From positions 9,249,270 to 9,313,269 of the forward strand of contig OZ026850.1 in NCBI GenBank assembly GCA_964023205.1: DNA of 64,000 bases, read 5' to 3'. The notes beneath the pieces are model-generated. The model was not told the origin of the DNA. It was given only the letters and a program-made list of their open reading frames with translations, and made no database searches. The stretch's first letter is position 1. The number at the start of each line of letters is the position of its first letter. Both the position numbers and the translations under genes were made by a program. Shown here in pieces: positions 10,394 through 21,105 of this stretch. Source of the stretch: Lutraria lutraria (Eukaryota; Mollusca; Bivalvia; Venerida; Mactridae).

Positions 10394-11458
10394 TTAAATG
10401 TCTTTCATGTACATATGTCTTATTGCACCATTAAATGTCTCCCGATCGAATAACAATGATGGTTTGTCGTCGTATGAGAACAACGAACAGTCAGTCTTGA
10501 CAAATTCTCTCAGACGTGACATTATTGTTAAAGGCACAGTCCTGTACGCTTGTATTAAAGCTTCATGTCTTTGAGTAAGTAGTTCATCTCTAAAATCTTT
10601 ACTCTTATTTACTGCATTAACCAGAGCTAGTTCATATTGACGAGGAGACACTGTTCTAATCTTGGAGGCTGGGAATGGCATTTCGTAACAGTCTAAAATG
10701 GCACCGTCCATCTGATACGTGGTCCAGAGTCTAAGGAACAGCTTATACGCTGAGATGTATGGGTATCTTCTGACGGCTAAAAATAAACGTTCGACTTTTC
10801 CAATTATTTGCCTTTCGTCAGATTTAATTGTTTGTTTTAGACGAGTAATGTTTACTTCTTTTTTAACTATCCTAGTGTTCTTCAATACGCCAAACATGTT
10901 AGCAAGATCGCCCGACAGTGTGTCCGTTTTACCAATAAAGTCAAAACGTGTTCTACATGGATTACATACTTTGTGAATCGGTTTTAAATGTTGATTTAAT
11001 TCTATTCCACTTTCATGATGGTGTACCACATACTGAACAATTTCTCTGAATGTAACATCAAATCCAGAATGGGCTTTGGTATCATTTGTCCGTACAGTTT
11101 TTACTACGTCTTTTCCAATTTTCCTCCAAAATATCACATCTGGTGTGTAAATTTTATCTTTATAAGCAGAAAACAAGCGACGGTATGGATCCCCAACGTT
11201 TATGAAGGAAAACACATGATCAGATAAATTCCTATCATTAAAGAGTTGTTTGTCAATGCCATCACACCCAAAGACCTTCGGAAAAAGTGCTTTCAGAAAT
11301 GAAGAGCCAAGTTTTGGAATGTCACAATAAAAGAAATGACCGTTCAGGTAGTAAAAACCCTGGTTATCCGTATTGATGAGCTGCACATCTGGATGAGACT
11401 TGCAAAATGTATTCACTTGTTCTAGTTTGGACTTCTGTTGTATACCCGATTGCCCAGA
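10394..11458 (-). CDS. carbohydrate sulfotransferase (sulfotransferase family 2), 3' catalytic exon
   Basis: This would be a Golgi type II membrane enzyme moving sulfate from PAPS to a glycan. The exon gives about 354 residues. PKLGSS matches the 5'-phosphosulfate loop (PKxGS/T) of the family. GDPYRRLFSAYKDK matches the 3'-phosphate site, normally RDPxxRLxSAYxxK, but the usual Arg is Gly (codon GGG). Other family-like parts are HLKPIHKVCNPC, with the conserved Q-H-L-x-P, and FDFIGKTDTL, which resembles the FxGxxE block. The frame stays open 5' of 11414, where the only start-like codon is GTG, so the N-terminus must come from another exon. CATTCTTTCAG ending at 11459 is a reasonable acceptor, entering in phase 0. 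HNK-1/CHST8-14-like enzymes are typically 350-440 residues, which fits this exon plus a short membrane anchor. The stop is TAA at 10394-10396. The Arg-to-Gly change may weaken PAPS binding. Assignment to a subfamily is not possible from sequence alone. Confidence 0.85.
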   Translation of the reverse strand, partial: SGQSGIQQKSKLEQVNTFCKSHPDVQLINTDNQGFYYLNGHFFYCDIPKLGSSFLKALFPKVFGCDGIDKQLFNDRNLSDHVFSFINVGDPYRRLFSAYKDKIYTPDVIFWRKIGKDVVKTVRTNDTKAHSGFDVTFREIVQYVVHHHESGIELNQHLKPIHKVCNPCRTRFDFIGKTDTLSGDLANMFGVLKNTRIVKKEVNITRLKQTIKSDERQIIGKVERLFLAVRRYPYISAYKLFLRLWTTYQMDGAILDCYEMPFPASKIRTVSPRQYELALVNAVNKSKDFRDELLTQRHEALIQAYRTVPLTIMSRLREFVKTDCSLFSYDDKPSLLFDRETFNGAIRHMYMKDI

Positions 11459-11889
11459 CTGAAAGAATGTGTATTCAGTGATGAAGTGTAAGTTTCAAGC
11501 AGACATCGTTTTCCACTCTGAGGGTAAGTAAAATGAAACAAACATCAAATGTAGGATATGTTCATTGCGACCATACTACGTATAGAATAATAAATTTAAC
11601 ACCTGTACCACATTACCTTCCGTCGCTTCGTGCCAAGCAATATCAATGTTTGCTTTTATGTTTCCATTTGGCTCAGTTTCGAGATTCCCTTTTCTTTCGG
11701 CTTTTAAAATCTTTAATTATGTTCACAATGGAATCGATAGAATCTAACTCGAAATACTTGTCATTAGTAGGTATTAAATATGATATTACCACAGAAACAT
11801 GCTACAACAACTAACTAGGAATTATTATTTATTTGATATGAAAAACCTTATATGAATACATGTACATCATTTTGCCTTTTAGCTGCAAT

Positions 11890-12114
11890 TGCTTACATCT
11901 ATCAATTCTGAATGTGGTACATGCTTACATCTTTCAATTTTGAATGTGGTACATGCTTACACCTATCAATTTTGAATGTGGTACATGCTTACATCAATCA
12001 ATTTTGAATGTGGTACATGCTTATATCTGTCAATTTTGAATGTGGTACATGCTTATATCTATCAATTTTGAATGTGGTACATGCTTATATCTATCAATTT
12101 TGAATGTGGTACTT
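11890..12114. repeat. 32-bp minisatellite, about 7 copies
   Basis: The unit contains AATGTGGTACATGCTTA, with starts at 11911, 11943, 11975, 12007, 12039, 12071 and 12103. The last copy diverges to ACTTGATGCT. Internal variation is limited to one or two bases per unit. Confidence 0.9.
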
Positions 12115-12768
12115 GATGCTTCGCGAATCGATTCCGGTCCATTTAACATGTATGACCTGGTCTGTACAAAGGCCCAATTTGGTTAGTCAGTAACTGAAAA
12201 TCATTGAATTGGATTTCTACTAATTGATAATTGAACGAAACCTTAGCAATCACTGATTAACTAGAGATCCTATGAAAATGAGTTGACTGTCATGAAAATT
12301 GTCATTATTAGTTGGTACATGTAGATATAATGCAAAAATAATAACATCTTTAACATAACAACAAGAATACAACTAATAAGAATTAAGGTACTATGTAACA
12401 ATTATATAAAATGTAACTTACTCTAATGGAAGCAATACTCGATCGTTTGTGTTTCACGAGGTCAAAACCTAGAAGTAGAAACAATGCACTTAATGATTAT
12501 ATTATATATTCATAAATAAATGTTTATGGTTTTCGCATTTCCGGTACCAATTTCTTTATATGACATTCAAGCATGTTTTCTATTTCGCAACAAAATCCAC
12601 TAACATAAGTTTCAGAAATGATTTATAGTACCAACTTCTAACGTCACGATCACCTGACGGTGGTCAATCCTCTTGAATCGTGGAGATAAAAAGATGGATT
12701 TTTGTTTTTGTTTCAAAGTGTTTATAAAGCTTTATAGCCATGTCTTGTACGAATATTTATTGGTTTCA
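12115..12768. other. no gene recognised
   Basis: AT-rich sequence between two minisatellites. No exon or transposon ends seen. Confidence 0.4.
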
Positions 12769-13074
12769 GCATGTCCCGTCCCACAGCATGTCCCGTCCCA
12801 CAGCATGTCCCGTCCCATGTTCCGTCCCACAGCATGTCCCGTCCCACAGCATGTCCCGTCCCACAGCATGTCCCGTCCGTCCCACAGCATGTCCCGTCCC
12901 ACAGCATGTCCCGTCCCATGTTCCGTCCCACAGCATGTCCCGTCCCACAGCATGTTCCGTCCCACAGCATGTCCCGTCCCACAGCATGTCCCGTCCCATG
13001 TCCCGTCCCACAGCATGTTCCGTCCCACAGCATGTCCCGTCCCACAGCATGTCCCGTCCCATGTCCCGTCCCAC
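12769..13074. repeat. GC-rich 17-bp minisatellite with 11-12 bp variants
   Basis: The main unit is CATGTCCCGTCCCACAG. Shorter variants lacking CCACAG (CATGTTCCGTCC or CATGTCCCGTCC) are interspersed. The array is strongly strand-asymmetric in C and G, in an AT-rich background. Several frames on both strands stay open only because the repeats lack stop codons. Confidence 0.92.
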
Positions 13075-14700
13075 GGACGGAAGTCAATCAACTGAATGCA
13101 TATGCTTATTTGATATACAAAAATGTAACAATATGCAATAATATAATTTATGTAACACAAGTTATAACCGAACATCGGATTTAGCACACCTTGTTACATT
13201 ATATTATAATGCACATTTTGATATGGTGTTAAAAACCTGTATTTGATTATTATATACCTTCATGTAAAATATTAAACCAATCCGTGAAATATTTCTTGAG
13301 TATCAATACTTGAACGGACGGACACAAAGACGCACGGACGGACTGGGGAAACATTTTATGCTCTTCTGCCATTTCAATTAGCGGGACTATAAAAATCCAG
13401 AACCAAGCAACAGCAGCAGGAGTTTATGGAAGGGAATATCCGCCAGTACATGCATACTGTTAAATGACAATTGCATCTTGTCTTGTTTCATTCGTTTATA
13501 ACTAACTGCTACTGTCGTGTAACTATGTGCTTCTTTCCATCAGCAAGTTGTACATAGCTTGAACTTTTCCTTACTCTATGTATTCTTGCGTGTAAATGAC
13601 AAATGCATCCATTCTATAAATATGTTTGTGTGTCATGTTAAAATGTTAATGCGAACGAATTCTAATTGCTTTGTACGTTTTACTTAGTGAATTTGATTTA
13701 ATCGTTCCTCCATTATTATTATACCGGTCGACACATGCATGTTAACTTAAATGATTGAAAGTTCAATAAGGCGAAACCAATTAGCACTAAGCAGCAGCTA
13801 GCATGAACTTAAACGAATGCATTTGTAATATTCAATTCATACAATGCTGGGAACCAGATTTTTATTGGCAGTTTCCGTAAAAAGGTTAACCATGCACGGT
13901 GCGTACATAAAAAATATTCGATGAATAAGTGTAAATTGAGCGAAACGAAACCTAGACACGGGACAAAATTTGTTATTTCAGATTTGTAGTCATTCTTCAT
14001 CGATGTCAATATACGATACGTATGTGCATCGCTATCTAAAGATAAATTTTGTTGGTGTCAACATCGTTTCAACAGCAGCAGATACTATATTGGACTGGAG
14101 GTGAGGAAATCCAAGCTAAGTCCAGAGTAAGTTTTATCCTAACAGTAAATAGCATGCTACATTCATGTACGTGAAATTATGTTTTAGTTACTGCTGTTGT
14201 GTCAGAAGAATTTCATTTCTATCAGGGATCTATATTACAATGCTATATACCTATTTGTATAATACAATCAAACCTGTAAACAAAGGCCCCCACATAGTTG
14301 TGGCTGTTATTGACAGGTGGCCTTTATTTGGATGTCATTTTGATTAAGAATCAATGTCACATTTTATTTTAAATAATGGCCAATATAAAATACCTATACA
14401 ATAAAGAAAAGTTTTGAATTGTTCATTTACATTAAGGTGTTCATTCATTTGTGTTACTCATATTTATCTACAGTTGGGTACAAGTGGCTGTATATCACAT
14501 ACCCATCAGGTTTCTGTTATGCTCCCTGTATTAAGATGTTGTGTTTCATTTTGTACCATACAAAAATAATCTAAATAATATCACTAATCACAAATACATT
14601 GTTATTTCAGTATGGATAAACACATAGGTAGGTATTTTTGTCTGATTGTTTATTTTATTGCAGGTGTAAAACATTAAAGACAAACAACAAGCTGGTGATA
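13075..14700. other. no gene; fragments of dispersed repeats
   Basis: 13424-13475 matches the reverse complement of 21050-21105. Around 14270-14335 is a copy of a short motif set (GACAGGTGGCCTTTATT) that also occurs near 19300, 44920 and 47000. No exon is supported. Confidence 0.45.
13424..13475 (+). repeat. dispersed repeat family 3, copy A
   Basis: It contains TATGGAAGGGAATATCCGCC followed by AGTACATGCAT. The reverse complement lies at about 21050-21105. Confidence 0.7.
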
Positions 14701-14704
14701 GTCG

Positions 14705-14850
14705 ACAGATATGGAGGTATTTTGATACATGGAATTCCAGAGATATCCAGTGGGCATCAAGTGAAGATCCACTGGGACTGGGGTCCAGTGGAATTTCGGT
14801 GGAATTATGTGAAGGTTCCGGTGGAATCCAGTGGATGTCCACTGGAAGTA
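14705..14850. repeat. CCAGTGGAAT-rich degenerate repeat, left flank
   Basis: Many partly palindromic words such as TCCAGTGGAAT, TCCACTGG and GGTGGAAT occur. The same word set recurs at 18915-19070. The two patches bracket the duplicated 213-bp unit and the transposon between them. Confidence 0.55.
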
Positions 14851-14860
14851 GAATCAAATT

Positions 14861-15073
14861 CTAAGAGATTTAAATTAATTTATTATTTCACTTAAAATAA
14901 TATTTTGGATATAGCTGTAATGATCTTGACTCAACTGTATTAAAAGGCTTGTGTACAATGTCCTGAAATGTGGACTATAGTGGGCTGTGCTAATTTTAAA
15001 AAATGCTTTGAAGTGGATAACATACAAAAAGTACCCCACCCACTTCATTTCATCATAATCATACATTTATCTT
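14861..15073 (+). repeat. 213-bp direct repeat, unit 1 (uninterrupted)
   Basis: It begins CTAAGAGATTTAAATTAATT and ends near ATACATTTATCTT. A second unit starts immediately at 15074. That unit is interrupted after 53 bp by the transposon and resumes at 18563 with GTAATGATCTTGACTCAACT. Unit 1 therefore shows the insertion site without the insertion. Confidence 0.8.
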
Positions 15074-15179
15074 CTAAGAGATTTAGATCAATTTATCATC
15101 TCACTTTAAATAATTATTTTGGATAACACTGCTCGAAAAAACGCGTTTACGGAAGTTTAGTGAAAAATTATATTTCTAT

Positions 15180-16280
15180 AAACTTCACGTTTAAAATTTA
15201 CTTAGAATATAATGACACTTAAACTCCAAATTTACATTTCTTCGTTTATTTGAAATTTACTCATCATTTAATGAAGAATTAAATTCGTGTAAACATCATG
15301 TTTAAAATTTACTTAGAATATAATGACACTTAAACTTCAAATTTACATTTCTTCATTCATTTGAAATTTACTAGCGTTTAATGAAGAATTAAATTCGTGT
15401 AATCATCATGTTTAAAACTTACTTAGAATATAATGACAATTAAATTTCAAATTTACATCTTTCTGTTGATTTGTAATTTACTAGCGTTTAATGAAGAATT
15501 AAAGTCGTGTAAACATCATGTTTAAAATTTACTTAGAATATAATGACACTTAAACTTCAAATTTACATTTCTTCATTCATTTGAAATTTACTAGCGTTTA
15601 ATGAAGAATTAAATTCGTGTAAACATCATGTTTAAAACTTACTTAGAATATAATGACAATCAAATTTCAAATTTACATCTTTCTGTTGATTTGAAATTTA
15701 CTAGCGTTTAATGAAGAATTAAATTCGTGTAAACATCACGTTTAAAACTTACTTAAGAATATAATGACACTTAAACTACAAATTTACATTTCTTTGTTTA
15801 TTTGAAATTTACTTAGCGTTTAATGAAGAATTAAATTCGTGTAAACATCATGTTTAAAATTTACTTAGAATATAATGGCACTTAAACTTCAAATTTACAT
15901 TTCTTCATTCATTTGAAATTTACTAGCGTTTAATGAAGAATTAAATTCGTGTAAACATCATTTTTAAAACTTACTTAGAATATAATGACACTTAAACTCC
16001 AAATTTACATTTTTCTGTTGATTTGAAATTTACTAGCGTTTAATGAAGAATTAAAGTCGTGTAAACATCACGTTTAAAACTTACTTAGAATATAATGACA
16101 ATTAAATTTCAAATTTACATTTCTTCATTTATTTGAAATTTACAAGCGTTTAATGAAGAATTAAATTCGTGTAAACATCACGTTTAAAACTTACTTAAAA
16201 TATAATGACACTTAAATTTCAAATTTACATTTTTCTGTTGATTTGAAATTTACTAGCGTTTAATGAAGACTAAATTTATG
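15180..16280. repeat. 110-bp subterminal tandem array, about 10 units, alternating types
   Basis: The word ATGAAGAATTAAA recurs at 15271, 15381, 15491, 15601 and 15711 and then about every 110-112 bp to 16152; the 16262 copy has diverged. Two unit types mostly alternate in their middle third (TTTCTTCATTCATTTG versus TTTCTGTTGATTTG), giving a 220-bp higher-order period. The array lies inside the left arm of the transposon. Confidence 0.9.
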
Positions 16281-17740
16281 GAAACTTCATGATTATAATT
16301 TACGTAAAGTTTACTTGGACGTAAAGCTTGAGTTTATAATTTTACTTAAATTTGATAATGAAGATACTTTGTTTTGACTCAGTATTTGTTGATATGTAAT
16401 GTTAATTAATATTAAACCTATCATTTTGGAACCGATTTTTGAAAATTATGCAATTACAACCGAAACGAGTGCATTATATTTTATTAGAAAATGAAATTGA
16501 GAGTTGAATACCTAGTGACAGTCAAGAGAATGATTTTGAAGATTGTGCATTGTTTTGATTTTTGAATTGAGATATTTGAATGATGTTTATATAACGAAGG
16601 TTTTACATTATTTTCTATTATTCTAGATAGTTACTTTTTTAGTTGTAGAGGGTCTGGGGGTTGTGGCTAACTAGTACTACTGTTAGTCACGTTCCCCGTT
16701 TTCTGCCGTCCATTACTAGATGTATGCCATGTTGTATAAAAGGTATAAATCCACCACAAACGCTGAAAACTTTACTATCTGAGGTTAACACATGCAGTAA
16801 TTATTGTTTACACAACCTGTATGCATTTGCGCACTGCATGAGTGGTCAGTTTTACAGAGTGTCTAATTTTAGAACAGATTATCAACACAGGAGAGTACAC
16901 AGTAGAGTGCCAACGGATTTAGATTTAAACTTTGTCTTGGAGTGATATGTTACTTTCAATGAAGAACTGATACATTCGTTAACTTGTTGACTTGCAAAAT
17001 GGATGATTATTATTCTTTTGTGTATGGAACTGATGTCTTCTGATGAAGAGTAAAATAGGTATAAATCTTAATATGTTTATGTCTCTTATGTTTAATATGT
17101 ACTGTATACTTGATTTATATTGATAACCACCTATGATTTTATACCTGTACACATACATACTGTACGACGAATATACAATTAAATCAGCTTTATCATATTG
17201 AACAGCATTTTTATTACAGCACTTTTTGCATGAAACACAACATAGTCATATCATGCCTGGGCCATGGTAATACAAATGTATATAATATAGATCATACCTA
17301 TGACAATGATGAGAAATGTCTATCAAGGCTTTTATATTTATATTATTTTTGTATATTTACAGCGACGGCGAGGAATGCATCATGATATTTAAAGCTTCTC
17401 AAGGAAATGGACAATAAGGTCAAAGTCAGAAGGGATAGCGGCAGGAGCTCAAACGTAACCGATCGGCATCTACGGAAACTTCTAATCGAAAGATGGCGGA
17501 GGATTGCCGTCTTGGACTGTCAATCGGGACAAAATTTTATGTTATTCAGGATAAGGAGTAATGTTATTCGATGTAATATTGATGAAAATAAAGCAATAAC
17601 TTTGAAAAGTTTTGTATTTTATTGTACGATACGAAATATCATGCATTCTGTTTACTATAGGTAATAAAATGAGTCCTATTAATCAGCTAGATTTAATTTA
17701 CTGTACAGTGTGAAAATTACTGCAGGTTTTCGTAAAGCTA
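16281..17740. other. central part of the transposon, no recognised gene
   Basis: Two + strand frames are open: 16661-16945 (94 codons, Cys/His-containing, MWLTSTTVSHVPRFLPS at its start) and 17407-17664 (85 codons; basic, RDSGRSSNVTDRHLRKLL). The first is preceded by a pyrimidine-rich CTATTATTCTAG that could be an acceptor. Neither has the catalytic residues of a known transposase. They could be exon remnants of a transposase or of captured host sequence. Confidence 0.4.
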
Positions 17741-18305
17741 AAACACGAAGTTTAATGAAATAATATGGGAATATAATGCATTATATACTGCACGTTTACA
17801 TAAAGCTTAAACACGAAGTTTAATGAAATAAAATGTGAATATACTGCATTATATTGCAAGTTTTCATAAAGCTTAAACACGAAGTTTAATGAAATAAAAT
17901 GTGAATATACTGCATTATATTGCAAGTTTACATGAATCTTAAACACGAAGTTTAATGAAATAAAATGGGAATATACTGCATTATATTGCAAGTTTACATG
18001 AATCTTAAACACGAAGTTTAATGAAATAAAATAGGAATATACTGCATTATATTGCAAGTTTTCATGAATCTTAAACACGAAGTTTAATGAAATAAAATAG
18101 GAATATACTGCATTATATTGCAAGTTTACATGAATCTTGAACATGAAGTTTAATGAAATAAAATGGGAATATACTGCATTATATTGCAAGTTTACATGAA
18201 TCTTAAACGCGAAGTTTAATGAAATAAAATGGGAATATACGGCATTATATTGCAAGTTTACATAAATCTTAAACATGAAGTTTAATGAAATAAAATGGGT
18301 ATATA
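17741..18305. repeat. 66-bp subterminal tandem array, about 8.5 units
   Basis: CACGAAGTTTAATGAAATAA recurs at 17744, 17812, 17878, 17944, 18010 and onward every 66 bp. Since 66 is divisible by three, the - strand stays open for 174 codons as 22-residue repeats (NLQYNAVYSHFISLNF core). I treat that frame as an artefact. The array lies in the right arm of the transposon. Confidence 0.9.
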
Positions 18306-18562
18306 CTGCATTATAAACATCGAGTTTAACTACATTTAATATTAGTTTACGGGCGAAGGAAATTCCATGTTTACATCAAGTTTACGATGAACTTAAACTC
18401 CTGTAAACTCCGGAGTTTACGTCCTTGTAAACTTAAAGTAAACGCCATGTAAACTTCAAGTTTAATTACCAACTTAAATTCGAATAAACGTCATTAAACA
18501 CTACATATAATGAAGTTTACTTTGAGTTTAAGTTAAAATTAAACGCGTTTTTTCGAGCAGTG

Positions 18563-18722
18563 TAAGTAATGATCTTGACTCAACTGCATTACAAAGCTTG
18601 TATGCAAAGTCCTGATATGCGGACGATTATCAGTTGTGCTAATTTTAAAATTCTTTGGAAACATACAAAAAATACCCCACCCACATCATTTCATCATATT
18701 ATTATACATTTATCTCTTTAAA
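18563..18722 (+). repeat. 213-bp direct repeat, unit 2, right part
   Basis: It resumes the unit interrupted at 15126. GTAATGATCTTGACTCAACT and the later ATACCCCACCCAC block match unit 1. Divergence from unit 1 is moderate, so the duplication is older than the insertion. Confidence 0.75.
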
Positions 18723-18914
18723 ATTTCTCTGTCATGTATGGTTTTCAGCCGTAAATCATTCTATACTATACAAGAGCTTAGTTGCCAGTACACTGACCAG
18801 TTTATTTACATCATAGTTTTTGCACTGTTTCTATTTTCATTATAGCCACACTTCATTTGGTTATGTCAACAGTCAGCCATTTTGAATTTTAAACAGATGT
18901 CATCAAAGGTACTT

Positions 18915-19075
18915 TCACAGGAATTCAAGTGGTATGTCGAGTAAACAAGAAAAAATCCGGTGGAATTCCGGTGATGTCCAATGGACAAACAATATTCCAC
19001 TGGTATTCTGGTGAACTCCACTGGAATAATTATATTTCGGTGGAATTCCACTGGTATTCCAGTCATTTTTTCTAT
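18915..19075. repeat. CCACTGGAAT-rich degenerate repeat, right flank
   Basis: It contains TCCGGTGGAATTCCGGTG, ATTCCACTGGTATTC and ACTCCACTGGAAT. This is the same vocabulary as 14705-14850. Confidence 0.55.
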
Positions 19076-21049
19076 AGGGGCTTCACTGTTAAAAATGAGA
19101 CTTTATGAAAATTATGAAATTAATATAATTCAAAAATTGTGAGGTGAATTAATTAGTCATTACAGGTATTTTGATCTACATTATCAAGGCTTTGAACACA
19201 GGACATTCTTGGGAAATATAGAATTTGGCCTATATTTGCAGATGGCTCTTTATATTCAGGAGTTATTTTGTTCTAAATAATCAATGACAGTTTAGAAAGA
19301 ATGGCCTTGATTCACAAGGTGACCTTTATTCGGAGGTTTGACAGTATCTAGATACATTTGTACAATTGACAATATTGACTGAAAATTAGCATTTATTATT
19401 ACGTAATTATTAACATGAAGAACCTAGATTGTTGATCAATTCAAACACAAAAATATCTTTACAAACAATTTAGAAAATACATTGACACTAACATAACTGA
19501 TGCTTACACATGATGAATAATTAATTCACATGTATTACTAATTATCATGAATTTGTATTTACATCAATTATTCAATTTCTTAGAAATAACATATAGCTTC
19601 AACTTCAAATTTGCTCAGTTTTAAAATTTCTTTCAACATTACACTATGCAATCTGTCTGTAAATAGTGTGACATTTAATATCTTCCTATGTAATCTAAGG
19701 ACCATACAACATTTATTTATTCATTCAAACATTAGCTATGTATAGCTGTTGACCAAAAATGGAAATAAAGGTTTATTTTAATTCTTTTTGTGTATAAAAT
19801 GTCTGACATTGCTGTATATACATGTTTCTTGTTATATGTATATTTTCTTTATGTATGCCAGTTTAATAACACATTGTAATTTGTATATTGAAATAAATCT
19901 AACTAAATACGTTTTACTTGTGCATCATAACAAGAGCTTAATAGTAGAGCTTAATAGTATAAAATTTAATAACTTATGCAAACTTTATTTTCAATTGCAA
20001 ATACATTTTACAAACAAAAAACCCAGATGTTTGTAAGTCAGAATGGTAATGTGCTGTCTCAAACACCCTATAGATGGAATGCATGAGTATCTTTTCCTAA
20101 ATATTCGATGAGTCACAAAATTCCGCAGGTCCTGTGACATATGTGAATAATACAAATATAACTTCTGCACAAAAATATAATTGTTACTAGTAAATCATCA
20201 TTTAGTTTTGGGTACTCCATCAACTTAAATTAAGGCTTGAAAATACTTACACCCCCACCCCGTCTGAAAAAATCTAAAATAAGCCCCGAACCTGAAATTG
20301 CTCCAGACGGACCTGAATTAATGAGAAGTTAAAACACGGTAAATATAGGAGTAAACTATGTTTATGTTGATCTACAAAAATATTCACCGAAAACGATGTT
20401 CGGAAAAACAGGAATCACTGTACATTGTGCAGTTTCTTCAACATAATGTTATGTTCTCGCCGTTCTCGGTTGGTTTATTGGATTTAGCAGAAAACATTTC
20501 TAACACACTGTCACTGAAATTATCGTCGAGGCCGACGAGACAGCTCGATGTCTCATTAAAAAAAATGCATAATAACACTTCCGTAAACATTGAAGTTTAC
20601 TATCGCACCCTTAAACCACGGAAAATTCCGAACGTGTAAATTTGCTGTCCAGATTTGTCTCCAGTGTATAGTAATTTGCACAAGAAGCTTAAAAATTGTA
20701 TTGGTTCCCAGTCATGTACTTAATGTCCTAATGTAACATCATGCTTCTACAAGAATAAGGTTGAATTAAAAAACCAGTAACAATCCAATAGAGAAATACG
20801 AAAGATCCAAAAGGCCGTTAGAAGTTTGTTACATTCAGTAGCAACAAAGAATGCAGTTAGGAATAGTGTGAATAAACATTTCAGGATAAAAAGAGGTATA
20901 TAACGCATTTTGCAATTACATGCAAGAATAAACGATATACATGAAGGCAATGTCCACTTAGCATGCATGAATAACACAGACACCACTTGTAAGAAACCAA
21001 AATGCAGTTGTCAAGTAGTATAACGCATATGCAAGTAAATAACATACAA
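19076..21049. other. no gene supported
   Basis: A dispersed GGCCTTGATT...CCTTTATTCGGAGG fragment lies near 19295-19345. An open frame at 20358-20639 (93 codons) has mixed composition but no splice sites or motif. Confidence 0.4.
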
Positions 21050-21105
21050 TTGTCACTCAGTACAGCATGCATGTACTGGCGGATATTCCCTTCCATAGGA
21101 GTTAA
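21050..21105 (-). repeat. dispersed repeat family 3, copy B
   Basis: Reverse complement of 13424-13475, sharing ATGCATGTACTGGCGGATAT and TCCCTTCCATA. Confidence 0.7.

Larger units (their letters stand above)
15127..18562. mobile_element. complete 3.4-kb TIR DNA transposon, CACTA/EnSpm-like, non-autonomous
   Basis: The ends are perfect 23-bp inverted repeats starting CACTGCTCGAAAAAACGCG. They are flanked by TAA on both sides (15124-15126 and 18563-18565), a 3-bp target duplication. CACT-type termini, a 3-bp duplication and long subterminal repeats are typical of CACTA (EnSpm) elements. A TAA duplication also fits PIF/Harbinger, so the superfamily is not certain. The left arm holds a 110-bp array (15180-16280) and the right arm a 66-bp array (17741-18305). 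Next to the right end, 18310-18545 is crowded with AAGTTTA/TAAACTT words in both orientations, plausible transposase-binding sites. No transposase was recognised in the middle, so it is probably mobilised in trans. Confidence 0.85.

Noticed and set aside
11414..11416. GTG as the start of the sulfotransferase
   Set aside because: Animal genes do not normally start at GTG, the frame is open further upstream, and a reasonable acceptor lies at 11459, so the N-terminus should come from another exon.
12673..13187. Overlapping long open frames on both strands
   Set aside because: They exist only because the 17-bp minisatellite has no stop codons in most frames. The products are pure repeats of VPQHVPSHSMSRP type, with no start context or splice sites.
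17752..18276. 174-codon - strand frame
   Set aside because: 22-residue repeats from a 66-bp array in a transposon arm.
20358..20639. 93-codon + strand frame
   Set aside because: Mixed composition, but no splice sites, promoter or recognisable motif. Left as unsupported.
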